DNA of 64,000 nt from Glandiceps talaboti (Eukaryota; Hemichordata; Enteropneusta; Spengelidae). Position numbers and translations under genes: made by a program. The notes beneath the pieces were generated by a model. The model made no database searches and had not been told where the DNA came from. It saw only the letters and a list, made by a program, of their open reading frames with translations. Location: contig NC_135565.1 in assembly GCF_964340395.1 (NCBI RefSeq), forward strand, positions 569,001 to 633,000, given 5' to 3'. This document shows, one piece after another, positions 1-10,861 of this stretch; position 1 is the first letter of the stretch, and every line of letters starts with the position of its first letter.

Positions 1-2852
1 ATACCATGTAATTTGTATTACAGAGGTGGTCTATTGTTAACAATTAATACCATGTAATTTGTATTACAGAGGTGCTCTTTTGTTAACAATTAATACCATG
101 TAATTTGTATTACAGAGGTGCTCTTTTGTTAACAATTAATACCATGTAATTTGTATTACAGAGGTGGTCTATTGTTAACAATTAATACCATGTAATTTGT
201 ATTTCAGAGGTGCTCTATTGTTAACAATTAATACCATGTAATTTGTATTTCAGAGGTGCTCTATTGTTAACAATTAATACCATTTACTTTGTATTACAGA
301 GGTGCTCTTTTGTTAACATTTTAATACCATGTACTTTGTATTACAGAGGTGCTCTCTTGTTAACATTTTAATACCATGTACTTTGTATTACAGAGGTGGT
401 CTATTGTTAACAATTAATACCATGTAATTTGTATTTCAGAGGTGCTCTATTGTTAACAATTAATACCATTTACTTTGTATTACAGAGGTGCTCTTTTGTT
501 AACATTTTAATACCATGTAATTTGTATTTCAGAGGTGGTCTATTGTTAACAATTAATACCATGTACTTTGTATTACAGAGGTGCTCTTTTGTTAACATTT
601 TAATACCATGTAATTTGTATTTCATGCAGAGGTGCTCTATTGTTAACAATTAATACCATGTACTTTGTATTTCAGAGGTGCTCTATTGTTAACAATTAAT
701 ACCATGTAATTTGTATTACAGAGGTGCTCTATTGTTAACAATTAATACCATGTAATTTGTATTTCAGAGGTGCTCTATTGTTAACAATTAATACCATGTA
801 ATTTGTATTTCAGAGGTGCTCTATTGTTAACAATTAATACCATGTAATTTGTATTTCAGAGGTGCTCTATTGTTAACAATTAATACCATGTACTTTGTAT
901 TTCAGAGGTGGTCTATTGTTAACAATTAATACCATGTAATTTGTATTTCAGAGGTGGTCTATTGTTAACATTTTAATACCATGTAATTTGTATTTCAGAG
1001 GTGCTCTATTGTTAACAATTAATACCATGTACTTTGTATTTCAGAGGTGCTCTATTGTTAACAATTAATACCATGTAATTTGTATTTCAGAGGTGGTCTA
1101 TTGTTAACAATTAATACCATGTAATTTGTATTTCAGAGGTGCTCTCTTGTTAACATTTTAATACCATGTACTTTGTATTACAGAGGTGCTCTATTGTTAA
1201 CAATTAATACCATGTAATTTGTATTTCAGAGGTGGTCTATTGTTAACAATTAATACCATGTACTTTGTATTTCAGAGGTGCTCTATTGTTAACAATTAAT
1301 ACCATGTAATTTGTATTACAGAGGTGGTCTATTGTTAACAATTAATACCATGTACTTTGTATTTCAGAGGTGCTCTCTTGTTAACATTTTAATACCATGT
1401 AATTTGTATTTCAGAGGTGCTCTATTGTTAACAATGAATACAATGTACTTTGTATTTCAGAGGTGGTCTATTGTTAACAATTAATACCATGTGATTTGTA
1501 TTTCAGAGGTGCTCTATTGTTAACAATTAATACCATGTACTTTGTATTTCAGAGGTGGTCTGTTGTTAACAATTAATACCATGTGATTTGTATTTCAGAG
1601 GTGGTCTATTGTTAACAATTAATACCATGTAATTTGTATTACAGAGGTGGTCTATTGTTAACAATTAATACCATCATGTGATTTGTATTTCAGAGGTGCT
1701 CTATTGTTAACAATTAATACCATGTACTTTGTATTTCAGAGGTGGTCTATTGTTAACAATTAATACCATGTACTTTGTATTACAGAGGTGGTCTATTGTT
1801 AACAATTAATACCATCATGTGATTTGTATTTCAGAGGTGCTCTATTGTTAACATTTAATACCATGTGATTTGTATTTCAGAGGTGCTCTATTGTTAACAA
1901 TTAATACCATGTGATTTGTATTTCAGAGGTGCTCTATTGTTAACAATTAATACCATGTACTTTGTATTACAGAGGTGGTCTATTGTTAACAATTAATACC
2001 ATGTGATTTGTATTTCAGAGGTGCTCTATTGTTAACAATTAATACCATGTGATTTGTATTTCAGAGGTGCTCTATTGTTAACAATTAATACCATGTACTT
2101 TGTATTACAGAGGTGGTCTATTGTTAACAATTAATACCATCATGTGATTTGTATTTCAGAGGTGCTCTATTGTTAACAATGAATACCATGTGATTTGTAT
2201 TTCAGAGGTGCTCTATTGTTAACAATTAATACCATGTACTTTGTATTTCAGAGGTGCTCTATTGTTAACATTTAATACCATGTGATTTGTATTTCAGAGG
2301 TGCTCTATTGTTAACAATTAATACCATGTGATTTGTATTTCAGAGGTGCTCTATTGTTAACAATTAATACCATGTACTTTGTATTACAGAGGTGGTCTAT
2401 TGTTAACAATTAATACCATCATGTGATTTGTATTTCAGAGGTGCTCTATTGTTAACAATGAATACAATGTACTTTGTATTACAGAGGTGCTCTATTGTTA
2501 ACAATTAATACCATGTAATTTGTATTACAGAGGTGGTCTTTTGTTAACAATTAATACCATGTAATTTGTATTACAGAGGTGCTCTTTTGTTAACAATTAA
2601 TACCATGTAATTTGTATTACAGAGGTGCTCTTTTGTTAACAATTAATACCATGTAATTTGTATTACAGAGGTGGTCTATTGTTAACAATTAATACCATGT
2701 AATTTGTATTTCAGAGGTGCTCTATTGTTAACAATTAATACCATGTAATTTGTATTACAGAGGTGCTCTATTGTTAACAATTAATACCATGTAATTTGTA
2801 TTTCAGAGGTGGTCTATTGTTAACAATTAATACCATGTAATTTGTATTACAG
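1..2852. repeat. 46-bp minisatellite of splice-acceptor units (about 62 copies)
   Basis: About 62 head-to-tail copies of a 46-bp unit fill the window from its left edge. Each unit holds a TTTGTATT(A/T)CAG segment followed by AGGTG(C/G)TCT, then TTGTTAACAATTAATACCAT. The last unit runs without a break into the SCYL2 exon at 2853, whose first bases are the same AGGTGCTCT. So the unit looks like an amplified intron-3'-end/exon-5'-start junction. Variants: TTACAG versus TTTCAG, GTGCTC versus GTGGTC, AACAATTAA versus AACATTTTAA, and a CATCATG insertion in a few units. The array probably continues to the left of the window. Short open frames across it are by-products of the repeat. Confidence 0.95.
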
Positions 2853-2958
2853 AGGTGCTCTGGATTTTGCAGCAAATGGTGATAAAAGTGAGAAACAACA
2901 GGATTTCTTGGACCAGTTAAACAACAAAGGACAGAATCAGAATAGTTCAGATTCAGTG
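2853..2958 (+). CDS. SCYL2: SCYL2 penultimate coding exon (internal exon)
   Basis: Internal exon of the gene whose last exon starts at 4361. The acceptor is TTTGTATTACAG ending at 2852. The donor is GTAATG at 2959-2964, directly after a GTG codon. Reading in the phase that joins the next exon, it encodes about 35 residues beginning GALDFAANGDKSEKQQ, a hydrophilic low-complexity stretch rich in Q, N and S. The exon ends on a codon boundary and the next exon opens on one, so the frame is kept. The acceptor is the last of about 62 near-identical acceptor copies in the upstream array, so which AG is used in vivo cannot be told from sequence. Identity as SCYL2 rests on the following exon. Confidence 0.7.
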
Positions 2959-2991
2959 GTAATGTATAATTGTGTATTTGCTTTTTGGACA

Positions 2992-3036
2992 ACTGAACTG
3001 ATAAGGTTCAGTAGTGCTATAGGCATCGTGCTGTGG

Positions 3037-3085
<49 letters not shown>

Positions 3086-3090
3086 ACTAC
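2992..3090 (+). repeat. Truncated hairpin-ended repeat with (GT)n tract
   Basis: Inside the SCYL2 intron. The sequence ACAACTGAACTGATAAGG then TTCAGTAGTGCTATAGGC is the left-end hairpin of a family also present at 3369, 14325, 35522 and 52140-52735. It is followed by a (GT)n run at about 3039-3078 and GCGCGCG. The rest of the family consensus is absent. Confidence 0.75.
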
Positions 3091-3368
3091 CAAACTCGCT
3101 GTTTGAACATTTTGTGCAATATCTCAACAAGCTTAGACTGAGAATTTGGTTTGAGAAGAATTTGATGCCTAATTTAGCTGAAGTCAGTACATTCAAATGC
3201 CACAATGACCAACCCAAATAATGTACAATTATGATACCCTAATGTATTTATCAAGTTAGTAAAAGCTTTGGATAGGTTTGTAAGAGTCTTGTCGACTGCA
3301 ATTGAAATGTGTATCAGTCCTTATATGACCCAAATCAAACTACGTTTTTACAAATCAAGATTCCTTTT

Positions 3369-3400
3369 TTAGCACAACTGGTTCAGTAGTCTGTCTGTGC

Positions 3401-3462
<62 letters not shown>

Positions 3463-3467
3463 ATGCA

Positions 3468-3501
<34 letters not shown>

Positions 3502-4300
3502 GAACTTAAAGTCAAAAACCGCTGAACCGATTGCCATGATATTTGGTGGGTATTTACTTGGGAAATTGTTCAAATCAAAATGATCTTACCACCAATGTAT
3601 ATTTTGGGTAAAAAAAAACTACTGGGCAGATCATTCTGAATTTTGAGGGGAACATTCTTAGGGATGTTTAGATTAAGAATTGTTTGTGACATGATGATCC
3701 CATAAGTGATATGCAAATAAGGTATAACAATCTTTCTCTTTAGTCAAAAATCTTTAATTTCAAATCTATGAGGCAGATTGGGCTGGAATTTGGTGGGAAC
3801 ATTCTAAGTGGTGTTTAAAAAAAGAATTGTTAAAACATCGTGATCCCATCTGTGATATGCAAATTAAGTCTAAAAATCTCAATTTTGGTCAAAAAATTGA
3901 TATCTTGAAACTGCATGGTGAAGGGATTTGAAACTTGGTGGGGATGTTTCTGAAGATGTTATTCTGCACTTATTGTTACAAACATTTTGGCACAATTGGT
4001 CCTAGCAACCATGGCCACACCCTTAGCAACAATGAAATGATGATGCATATTACAAAGTTAACAGGGATGGGTAGGTAAGTGTATAGATATTCAAAAAATG
4101 TATGCAAAGATATGCCTAGCAACAAGACCGCACCCATAGCAACAGCAAAATGATGGTTTATATTGCAGAGATGAAAACTGGAAAGGGTGGGGAAATTAAT
4201 AAGGATTCCAAAAATGTATGCAAATATGCCTAGCAACAGGATCCTGCCCATAGCAACAGCCAACGACAGTTGTGCTACAGCTACATTGGTGGTATTTTTT
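3369..4300 (+). repeat. Hairpin-ended dispersed repeat, long copy, in the SCYL2 intron
   Basis: The copy starts with TAGCACAACTGGTTCAGTAG and has a long (GT)n tract at 3399-3498. It continues with the family core (AAAACCGCTGAACCGATTGC, then ATATTTGGTGGG), two TTTGGTGGGAACATTC-type sub-repeats, and about two and a half units of the TAGCAACAAGACCRCRCCCATAGC motif at 4003-4262. It ends with CAGTTGTGCTA near 4268 and TTGGTGGTATTTTTT. The terminal TAGCACAACTG and CAGTTGTGCTA are inverted copies of each other, which suggests a transposable element of about 0.9 kb. No coding capacity was seen. Confidence 0.75.
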
Positions 4301-4360
4301 TAAATTTGTTCTTTTAGGAAGAAGTAACAAATTGAATGAATTTTTCCTTCTTTTTTGTAG

Positions 4361-5239
4361 ATGGACAAAATGTTTAAAAGTTTTGGATTGGGTAGTTTTA
4401 TACAAAGTAAACCTGAAAAGCTGAATGCTGCCTCACATGGAGCTTGTACTCCCATTGACAACACTGATCCTAGTAAGTCAACAAAAGTCTCACTTAGTCT
4501 AGAAGAAAAACAAAAGTTACTAAAAGATCAAGAACTGCAACGAAGATTGAAAAGTCAAAAACCGCTGACACCAAATGAAGTTCCTAAAACCATGAAACCA
4601 TTGGCTACAGATTTAACACACACTTTAATGTCTACTAATACAAGACAAGACAGAAGTCAAGGCAAGACTGGTTTGAATTCACAACCTGCAGCATCATTGA
4701 TGTATACTACAGGTACTACATCATCCATTCAAACACCAGCACATACAAGTAATATGCAAAATACTGGCCAAGGGATGTCTACAGGAAGTGCATACAGTAC
4801 ATTGGGTATAGGTTCAAGTGGTGGTATGGCTACAGGAATTGGTATGGGTATGGGTGGAATGCCTGCACATAACACAGTATCAACTTCACAATACACAACC
4901 CCTGGATTTGGAATGTCAACCTCCACAACCCATGGATTTGGAATGGGGACGTCTTCCAGCATGGGTTATGGTGTTGGAATGGGAATGGGACAACAGTCTG
5001 CTCTGTATGGAAGACCTACAACTCCATCAGTGGCACCATCACAGTCACAGCAAAGTAATATAGATTTGTCAGCATTTGATGACTTACTTGGACCATCACA
5101 TGCAAGCAAACAAAAGATGTCAATGAATCAAATGGCAGTACAAAATCAACAACAAAGGCAACACATTCAACCTGGAGGAGGAACAGAACAGGTGAAACAA
5201 AATACAGCCAGTAGTGATTTGACAGATCTATTGGGTTGA
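4361..5239 (+). CDS. SCYL2: SCYL2 terminal coding exon (C-terminal tail, 292 codons)
   Basis: SCYL2 (CVAK104) is a pseudokinase-like, clathrin- and AP2-binding protein of clathrin-coated membranes. This exon holds only its C-terminal tail; the kinase-like and HEAT regions lie outside the window. Acceptor CTTCTTTTTTGTAG ends at 4360. Features resembling known SCYL2 tails: an SLEEKQKLLKDQE helix followed by LKSQKPLTP, then DLTHTLM, a long Gly/Met/Ser/Thr-rich disordered region (about residues 105-230), an LSAFDDLLGP box (about 236-245), KMSMNQM, and the final DLTDLLG. Acidic-leucine boxes of this kind occur in clathrin-adaptor-binding tails. The reading frame is intact to TGA at 5237-5239. The last 24 nt of the CDS are the first unit of the minisatellite that follows. 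A spurious antisense frame overlaps and is not annotated. Confidence 0.87.
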   Translation: MDKMFKSFGLGSFIQSKPEKLNAASHGACTPIDNTDPSKSTKVSLSLEEKQKLLKDQELQRRLKSQKPLTPNEVPKTMKPLATDLTHTLMSTNTRQDRSQGKTGLNSQPAASLMYTTGTTSSIQTPAHTSNMQNTGQGMSTGSAYSTLGIGSSGGMATGIGMGMGGMPAHNTVSTSQYTTPGFGMSTSTTHGFGMGTSSSMGYGVGMGMGQQSALYGRPTTPSVAPSQSQQSNIDLSAFDDLLGPSHASKQKMSMNQMAVQNQQQRQHIQPGGGTEQVKQNTASSDLTDLLG

Positions 5240-5958
5240 TTGACAGATCTATCGGGTTGATTTGACAGATCTATTGGGTTGATTGACAGATCTATTGGGT
5301 TGATTTGACAGATCTATCGGGTTGATTGACAGATCTATTGGGTTGATTTGACAGATCTATTGGGTTGATTGACAGATCTATTGGGTTGATTGACAGATCT
5401 ATTGGGTTGATTTGACAGATCTATTGGGTTGATTGACAGATCTATTGGGTTGATTTGACAGATCTATCGGGTTGATTGACAGATCTATCGGGTTGATTTG
5501 ACAGATCTATCGGGTTGATTGACAGATCTATTGGGTTGATTGACAGATCTATTGGGTTGATTTGACAGATCTATCGGGTTGATTGACAGATCTATCGGGT
5601 TGATTGACAGATCTATCGGGTTGATTTGACAGATCTATTGGGTTGATTTGACAGATCTATTGGGTTGATTTGACAGATCTATCGGGTTGATTTGACAGAT
5701 CTATCGGGTTGATTTGACAGATCTATCGGGTTGATTTGACAGATCTATCGGGTTGATTTGACAGATCTATTGGGTTGATTTGACAGATCTATTGGGTTGA
5801 TTTGACAGATCTATCGGGTTGATTTGACAGATCTATCGGGTTGATTTGACAGATCTATCGGGTTGATTTGACAGATCTATTGGGTTGATTTGACAGATCT
5901 ATTGGGTTGATTTGACAGATCTATTGGGTTGATTTGACAGATCTATTGGGTTGATTTG
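5217..5958. repeat. 21/22-bp minisatellite built from the SCYL2 stop-codon region (about 34 copies)
   Basis: About 34 copies of GACAGATCTAT(T/C)GGGTTGATT(T). The first copy is coding: its GATTTGACAGATCTATTGGG then TTGA encodes the last residues DLTDLLG and the stop. Units alternate between 21 bp (GATTGACAG) and 22 bp (GATTTGACAG). A T/C polymorphism in ATTGGG/ATCGGG marks subfamilies, with a more regular 22-bp block toward the right end. The array ends at GATTTGTCAAATTTTT. It lies in the predicted 3'UTR. Confidence 0.95.
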
Positions 5959-6555
5959 TCAAATTTTTTTGAAGACTTCCAAGTTTTGTTAAATTTGTAG
6001 TAATGGTTGCAAATCTGATATCCCTGAAACTGTTTATGATTGATTCATAGAAAGTACTGTATTCTAAAAAATATCATTGTATTGACCCTCAGCATAGTAC
6101 TAAATGTGTTTCTGGATAAGTGCTGTATATACATTATATTTTCCTAGAAAGTACTGCAGTATGTTTCTCTACAAGAGATCATGATTTGTTGAACGGCAAT
6201 CACAGTCCCATAGACCTTGGAGTAAACTTTTGAGTAAAAGACAAAATCTTAGAGAATTTCTTTTGGTGTTACATCCCACCATCTTGGAAATTAAAGTTAA
6301 TTACAATCTGATTTTAAAGTAAGTGAAAAGTTTTAGCCCAAACTGAGAAATTTATTGTACTTTTTAAATTTGGTTTCACATAATTGTAAATGTTTGAAAT
6401 ATAAGTCGGGGTTATCCAGTAAGTACTAGACAAAATGATGAGATGGGATTTCCAAGTTTTGATTTGAATGAGATTTGTGGTAAAATTAGTGATGTCATAT
6501 TATAGGTTACTTGTTAATCTCATTCTAGTAAGAGTCTACTCTAGAACACATAAAT
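5959..6555. other. Presumed SCYL2 3'UTR and downstream sequence; no gene seen
   Basis: AT-rich non-coding sequence. An ATTAAA hexamer at 6290-6295 is a possible polyadenylation signal, but no classic AATAAA was identified close to the array. No open frame of note. Confidence 0.5.
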
Positions 6556-6559
6556 TAAT

Positions 6560-7015
6560 GTGGCCATATTGAATTGAATTGAAAGTTATTACACCACAAA
6601 ATGAACTTCTTCTCAAATACTACTTGTTAGATTGCTTTGATATCTGCAATGTAGATGCACAGAGGGTAGCTTACTGAGATTTGTTAATTTCAAGTCAGTG
6701 CATGTTCTTTTCTATTTTTTGTGAATTTCTGTGTGTATTTTATGAAATATGTCAATTAGATGCATGCTCATTTTGACAGATGCCATATTGGAAATCAGCC
6801 CACTAGACTGAAGTAAACAGTTACTTTTCAAAAGACACCATTGACAGCAGATAACAAGCAATGTAATATGCTACAGAATTCTACGCATCTTGCGCCCTCA
6901 GCGACAAGTATCTGTTTGAAACATTCAAATTCTGCACCCCATCTACAGAATAGTACATTCCAGGAAACAAGATGGTGTTCAGATAGAATGTGCTGAGGTC
7001 TAGGTGAACAAAAGG
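6560..7015. repeat. Dispersed repeat family R1, copy 1
   Basis: Shares long stretches with 16376-16745: TTAGATTGCTTTGATATCTG, AGATGCACAGAGGGTAGCTT, TTGTTAATTTCAAGTCAG, GCCATATTGGAAATCAG, TTTTCAAAAGACACCATTGA, and AAGCAATGTAATATG. No protein-coding potential was seen. Class unknown. Confidence 0.7.
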
Positions 7016-7087
7016 TTTTAGCCTGAAACAATAAAAGAAGACTTGAATGATCATAACTTAGGTTATATATGGTTTGTAACATTCTAG

Positions 7088-7093
7088 TTTATT
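7088..7093 (-). terminator. AATAAA polyadenylation signal
   Basis: AATAAA on the - strand, 23 nt downstream of the stop codon of the terminal exon at 7117-7267. The unusually short distance implies a very short 3'UTR. Confidence 0.65.
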
Positions 7094-7116
7094 TACAAAT
7101 TGACTTTTAATATCGA

Positions 7117-7267
7117 TTAGACCTCTAAATTTGGCTCAGGCAGTCCATATGTGTCCCGGGCATCAGGGTTCTCCACAGCTACCACAGGCCAAAATAGCAT
7201 GGCCCACAATGCCTTCATGGACTCCCACATCCTGCGATCGTATTCAGTGAGCTCAAAATCAGTGCTG
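7117..7267 (-). CDS. Terminal exon of an unidentified host gene (partial)
   Basis: The - strand reads open with exon-like composition, higher in GC than the surroundings, for about 50 codons ending in TAA at 7117-7119. The peptide contains TEYDRRMWESMKALWAMLFW then PVVAVENPDARDTYGLPEPN. It has an amphipathic charged stretch, one short hydrophobic segment (ALWAMLFWPVVAV) that could span a membrane, and a hydrophilic tail ending LEV. The acceptor is probably TGTAAG|CAG at about 7268-7274 or the AG three bases further in; an in-frame TGA just upstream limits the exon. AATAAA follows 23 nt after the stop. I do not recognise the family. Upstream exons would lie to the right and were not located with confidence. 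It may be a small mitochondrial or membrane protein, but that is a guess. Confidence 0.6.
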
Positions 7268-8090
7268 CTTACACAATAGCAGCTTCACTGATGTAAAAAT
7301 GAACAATGAATCATAAAAAACTCATTGTGAAAAGAACAATGTAGATGATCTTTAATTACAAGAATGACAAATACTTCACTATTTACAAAGATGAAGTGTT
7401 AACTAACGACATCAAATCAATGCCTGCATGAATGATGAAGGCTATGTGTGAATAGACATTCGATGTGCATTCTTCAGTTTCGTGGAAGAGTTTAAAAGAC
7501 TAATGTACCTTTCGATAAAGTGCCGATATTATCTCTGATTATCAGTTTCATGTTCAATTTTACTCTGAAAACACTTTCAGTTTCCAGTTTGACATTGTAC
7601 GGTTATATTGTATGACTGTGATGAAAGAGCATGGATTTTTCAATATGGCGGCTGTGATGTGACACAAACTGGCACAAGTTTTTGGAGTCCTCAATAGTGA
7701 AGTATAGTAAGTCTCACGTTTCGCACACGATGCCTGCATGCAGCTGTGCACAAACTTTTAGTATTTCAAAAGTCTACTTTATCTGTGGACATTTAGATTG
7801 AAATAATTTCAGCTTTCCTAAGAATAATAATCAAAAACACTGGTTGAAAAAAATTGATATCTAAAGTTATCTAAAGTTTGGAATGGGTAATAAATTGTCC
7901 TTTAACTTTCCTTTTGCCATGTGTACTACTTTGTTGTTATGATGTACTTTGATTTTTATCATTAAGTGACTCATGAATATTAATGTTATGCATATTTATG
8001 CTACTTTATTCTAATGAGCCATTATCCTATCAACAAATCTTGCGGAGAACCCTGTTAAATATATGCAGTAGCCTGCAAATTTGTGCAATG
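7268..8090. other. Non-coding, presumed intron or intergenic; nothing recognised
   Basis: AT-rich sequence with only short open frames in both strands. No repeat family shared with the rest of the window was noticed. Confidence 0.5.
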
Positions 8091-8094
8091 TCTG

Positions 8095-8995
8095 AAACAG
8101 AGCTAGAAAATCTAAAACAAAACTGCATAGTGGAAGAGCTGAACAACAGAACCACTTCAACATGTTACAAAAACAAATTAAACAAATTAATAAAGATATA
8201 AGGGTAATTTCCAAATGTGATTTCCATCCTTCAATTAATAATCTATATTTTTGTGTTATTTAATAATAATAATAATTAAAGCTGCAAGCAGCATTGCGGG
8301 GCCCAAGCGGTTTGCCAAATTGTAAGGTTATATATACACTGGTTTCAGAGAAGAACATTTTGGCCACTGGATTTCTTAAATCAATGATTGCCATGAAACT
8401 ACGCATTGAAATTTTTTCTCATTTACAAACTTTAAAGTAGTCAAGTAGTTGATTATATTTGCCAAAATGCAAGTCAATCAGTGCAGTGCTTTTGGACAAT
8501 TTGTCATTTTTAAATTTTCGTCAAATCCAATATGGCCACCATAGCGGGCAACCGATTGCGATGCTTTTTGCAAACTTGAAAGACATCACTTAGATGATGC
8601 TATACACAAAAGGTCACACCAAGTGGACTGCTCGTTCTGGAGAAACAGATTTTTAAAGGAAAAACCAATTTTATTGACAAAATTAAAAGGGTAGGGGACA
8701 TGCATACTATGTATCAAATTTCGAGCCAACTGGACCCCTTGGTTTTGAGAAGAAATAATTTTAACATTTTCACAAAATCCAATATGGCAGCCTTGTCACA
8801 TGACCAGCCTGAAATTTCTAGGTCAGGTGCACAAGTACTCATGGTCCCCGATAAGCCTACCAAGTTTGAAAGGTTTATGGGCAACAGTTTTCTAGTTCTA
8901 GCTCGACAAAAAAATGGCAGAAGAGGAAAAAAGAAGAAAAACCCTAACAACAATAAAATAGCGGAGCCATTCTGACCGATAGGTAGTGTGTTAAT
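8095..8995. repeat. Dispersed repeat family R2, long copy
   Basis: The left part (AAACAAAACTGCATAGTG, then GAAGAGCTGAA) and the right end (ATAGCGGAGCCATTCTGACC then GATAGG) both recur next to each other at 18465-18590. The copy there is therefore an internally deleted version of this element. The middle holds GCTGCAAGCAGCATTGCGGG then GCCCAAGCGG after an (AAT)n run at 8262-8277. The open frame at 8700-8975 lies inside this repeat and looks fortuitous. Confidence 0.65.
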
Positions 8996-9028
8996 TTATA
9001 AAACAATTTTATTATGGCGTCCTACTTG

Positions 9029-9140
9029 AAAAAGCAACATAAAACAACATATACCAGGTCTGCGTTTGTAACATAGTACATTGCAAAAAAGCAACATAAA
9101 ACAACATAGACCAGGTCTGCGTTTGTAACTTAGTACATTG
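9029..9140. repeat. Tandem duplication of a 56-bp unit
   Basis: Two adjacent copies of a segment beginning AAAAAGCAACATAAAACAAC and containing CCAGGTCTGCGTTTGTAAC, differing at a few positions. Confidence 0.8.
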
Positions 9141-10861
9141 CAAAAAAGCTATATATAAACATCTGTAGAAAACTTTGTTATTGTACATATAATAACGAAG
9201 ATTTTACACAATTTATTAATCTTTTGGATTTTATTGAGTTACAAACAAGGTCTTGGCATATGTTGTTTCACATTTCAATCTGAGTAGAGTCTACTCTGGA
9301 ACTAACTATGTCACCACATTAAGCCATTCAGAATTATTGAATCGTGTTGGTCACAGTATTGGTTTCTACTGGATGTTTTAGGTTTGAATGTACAATTGCA
9401 TTTAAGATGATATTATCTGAAAAGATTATACAGTGTTTTTGGTCTGTATTGATAATAATGTCGGAATTAGTCTAATAAATCAGTGACGTCAGTGTAGCCA
9501 AATGGATAACATAAAGGTATAAATTTTGGATTTTGATTTCTAAATTTTTCCATGTCTTCCAACATGACTAACCAATGTGAAACAGCATTGGTCTTTGAAG
9601 TATGTTTGTTTATCATGAAATTGCAAGATATTTGTAATTGGAAGTACAACAACTATCTCTGTATGTTTGATTTATAAGGGTTTTTTTTTTTTTTTTACAA
9701 TTTATTGAGTTACAAACAATTGGATCATGATCAATGTTATTTCACTTCATTTTTTCAAGTTGAAAAATATGATGAAGTTGTCCTATAAATTTCAAAATTT
9801 TATCATTTGTCATCCATATAACCATGATAATCAGCAGTGATATGCAAAGTAGGTAAATGTTATCCATTTGTCATCGATATATCTGTGATTTTTCAAGTCC
9901 CAATGAAAGTTAGTTGTCAAAAATGTTGTTCAAATGCCCGCCTCCTATTCTCAACACAGGAAAGTTTGCCATCCTCGACTTCACTCGGCTTTCGTGATCC
10001 CCTACATACCCGGGATATGGCATATGCGTGTTGAACTTCCTTCTGTCCCACCATGAGTTTACAAGTCAGTCTGTCTACTCGTTGCATGTAGACTATTTCA
10101 CATTCCTTTAATCACTACAGGAAAATTGTCAAGATTTTATTGAGTGGCGCACCCTCACTACACTAATTATATAGAGGTCAATGTATAGGTCACCATTATT
10201 GATACATTGTCGTGAAATTTTCTTCGTAGGCTAGACGAGGCTTGGTCTATTTTCCATATTTTGACCACATACATTTGGGTATAAATGATAGATTATTACA
10301 TTTGATAAATATGTGAGAGTGTATTTATATCCTGAGATACAGAGCTCGATAAATGATAATGTACAAGCCTTGCAACAAACAGCGGTAGTTTGTTATCGAG
10401 AGAAATTGGAAAAGAACATGGTAAAAAGGAGATGGTTCAAGGTCAATATAATACTTCCTAAACTTCTAATCGAAAGTCTAAAAAGACACGATTTCTGTTT
10501 ATTCATCTGCGCATTAGTGTGTGAAATTTGAAAATGATATGTCCATATTTGACGAAATTGAAACAATGATAAATATTTCACCTGTTTGTGAACTCCGTAC
10601 TCATTGTAAACCTATTTTAAGGCTAAGGGAAAAAAATTGTTTTCTGGTGAGTTTGCATCACTTAAATACTCTGCCTCAGTCTTATTTTTTCTCATGTTTG
10701 TCCAGCCAATGCAGAGTGCAGATCCAAGGGAAACACACACACACACACAGACACAGACACACAGACTTCATCCCTAATATATAACCTTCCTTACGGAAGA
10801 GACAAGCGACCACAACGTCATCTCGGCCTCCGTAGCTTATACTATATTCCTGGGCTTTATC
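9141..10861. other. Non-coding stretch with a CA microsatellite
   Basis: No convincing gene. It contains a poly-T run near 9680-9697 and a (CA)n tract at about 10734-10764. Two CG-richer patches (9935-10045 and 10785-10850) stand out from the AT-rich background. On the - strand the second contains an ATG followed by nine codons and a GTAAGG donor-like site, which could be a first coding exon, but nothing confirms it. Confidence 0.4.

Noticed and set aside
429-653. Open frame inside the 46-bp array
   Set aside because: Arises because 46-bp units lacking stops in one frame run together; intronic position.
1-2852. CRISPR-like array of direct repeats
   Set aside because: Units are contiguous without unique spacers, and the context is animal DNA with an exon boundary in each unit.
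4729-5063. Open frames overlapping the SCYL2 last exon on other frames
   Set aside because: Shadow frames of a real coding exon, with no independent motifs.
8700-8975. 91-codon + strand open frame
   Set aside because: Lies within dispersed repeat R2 and has no recognisable protein features.
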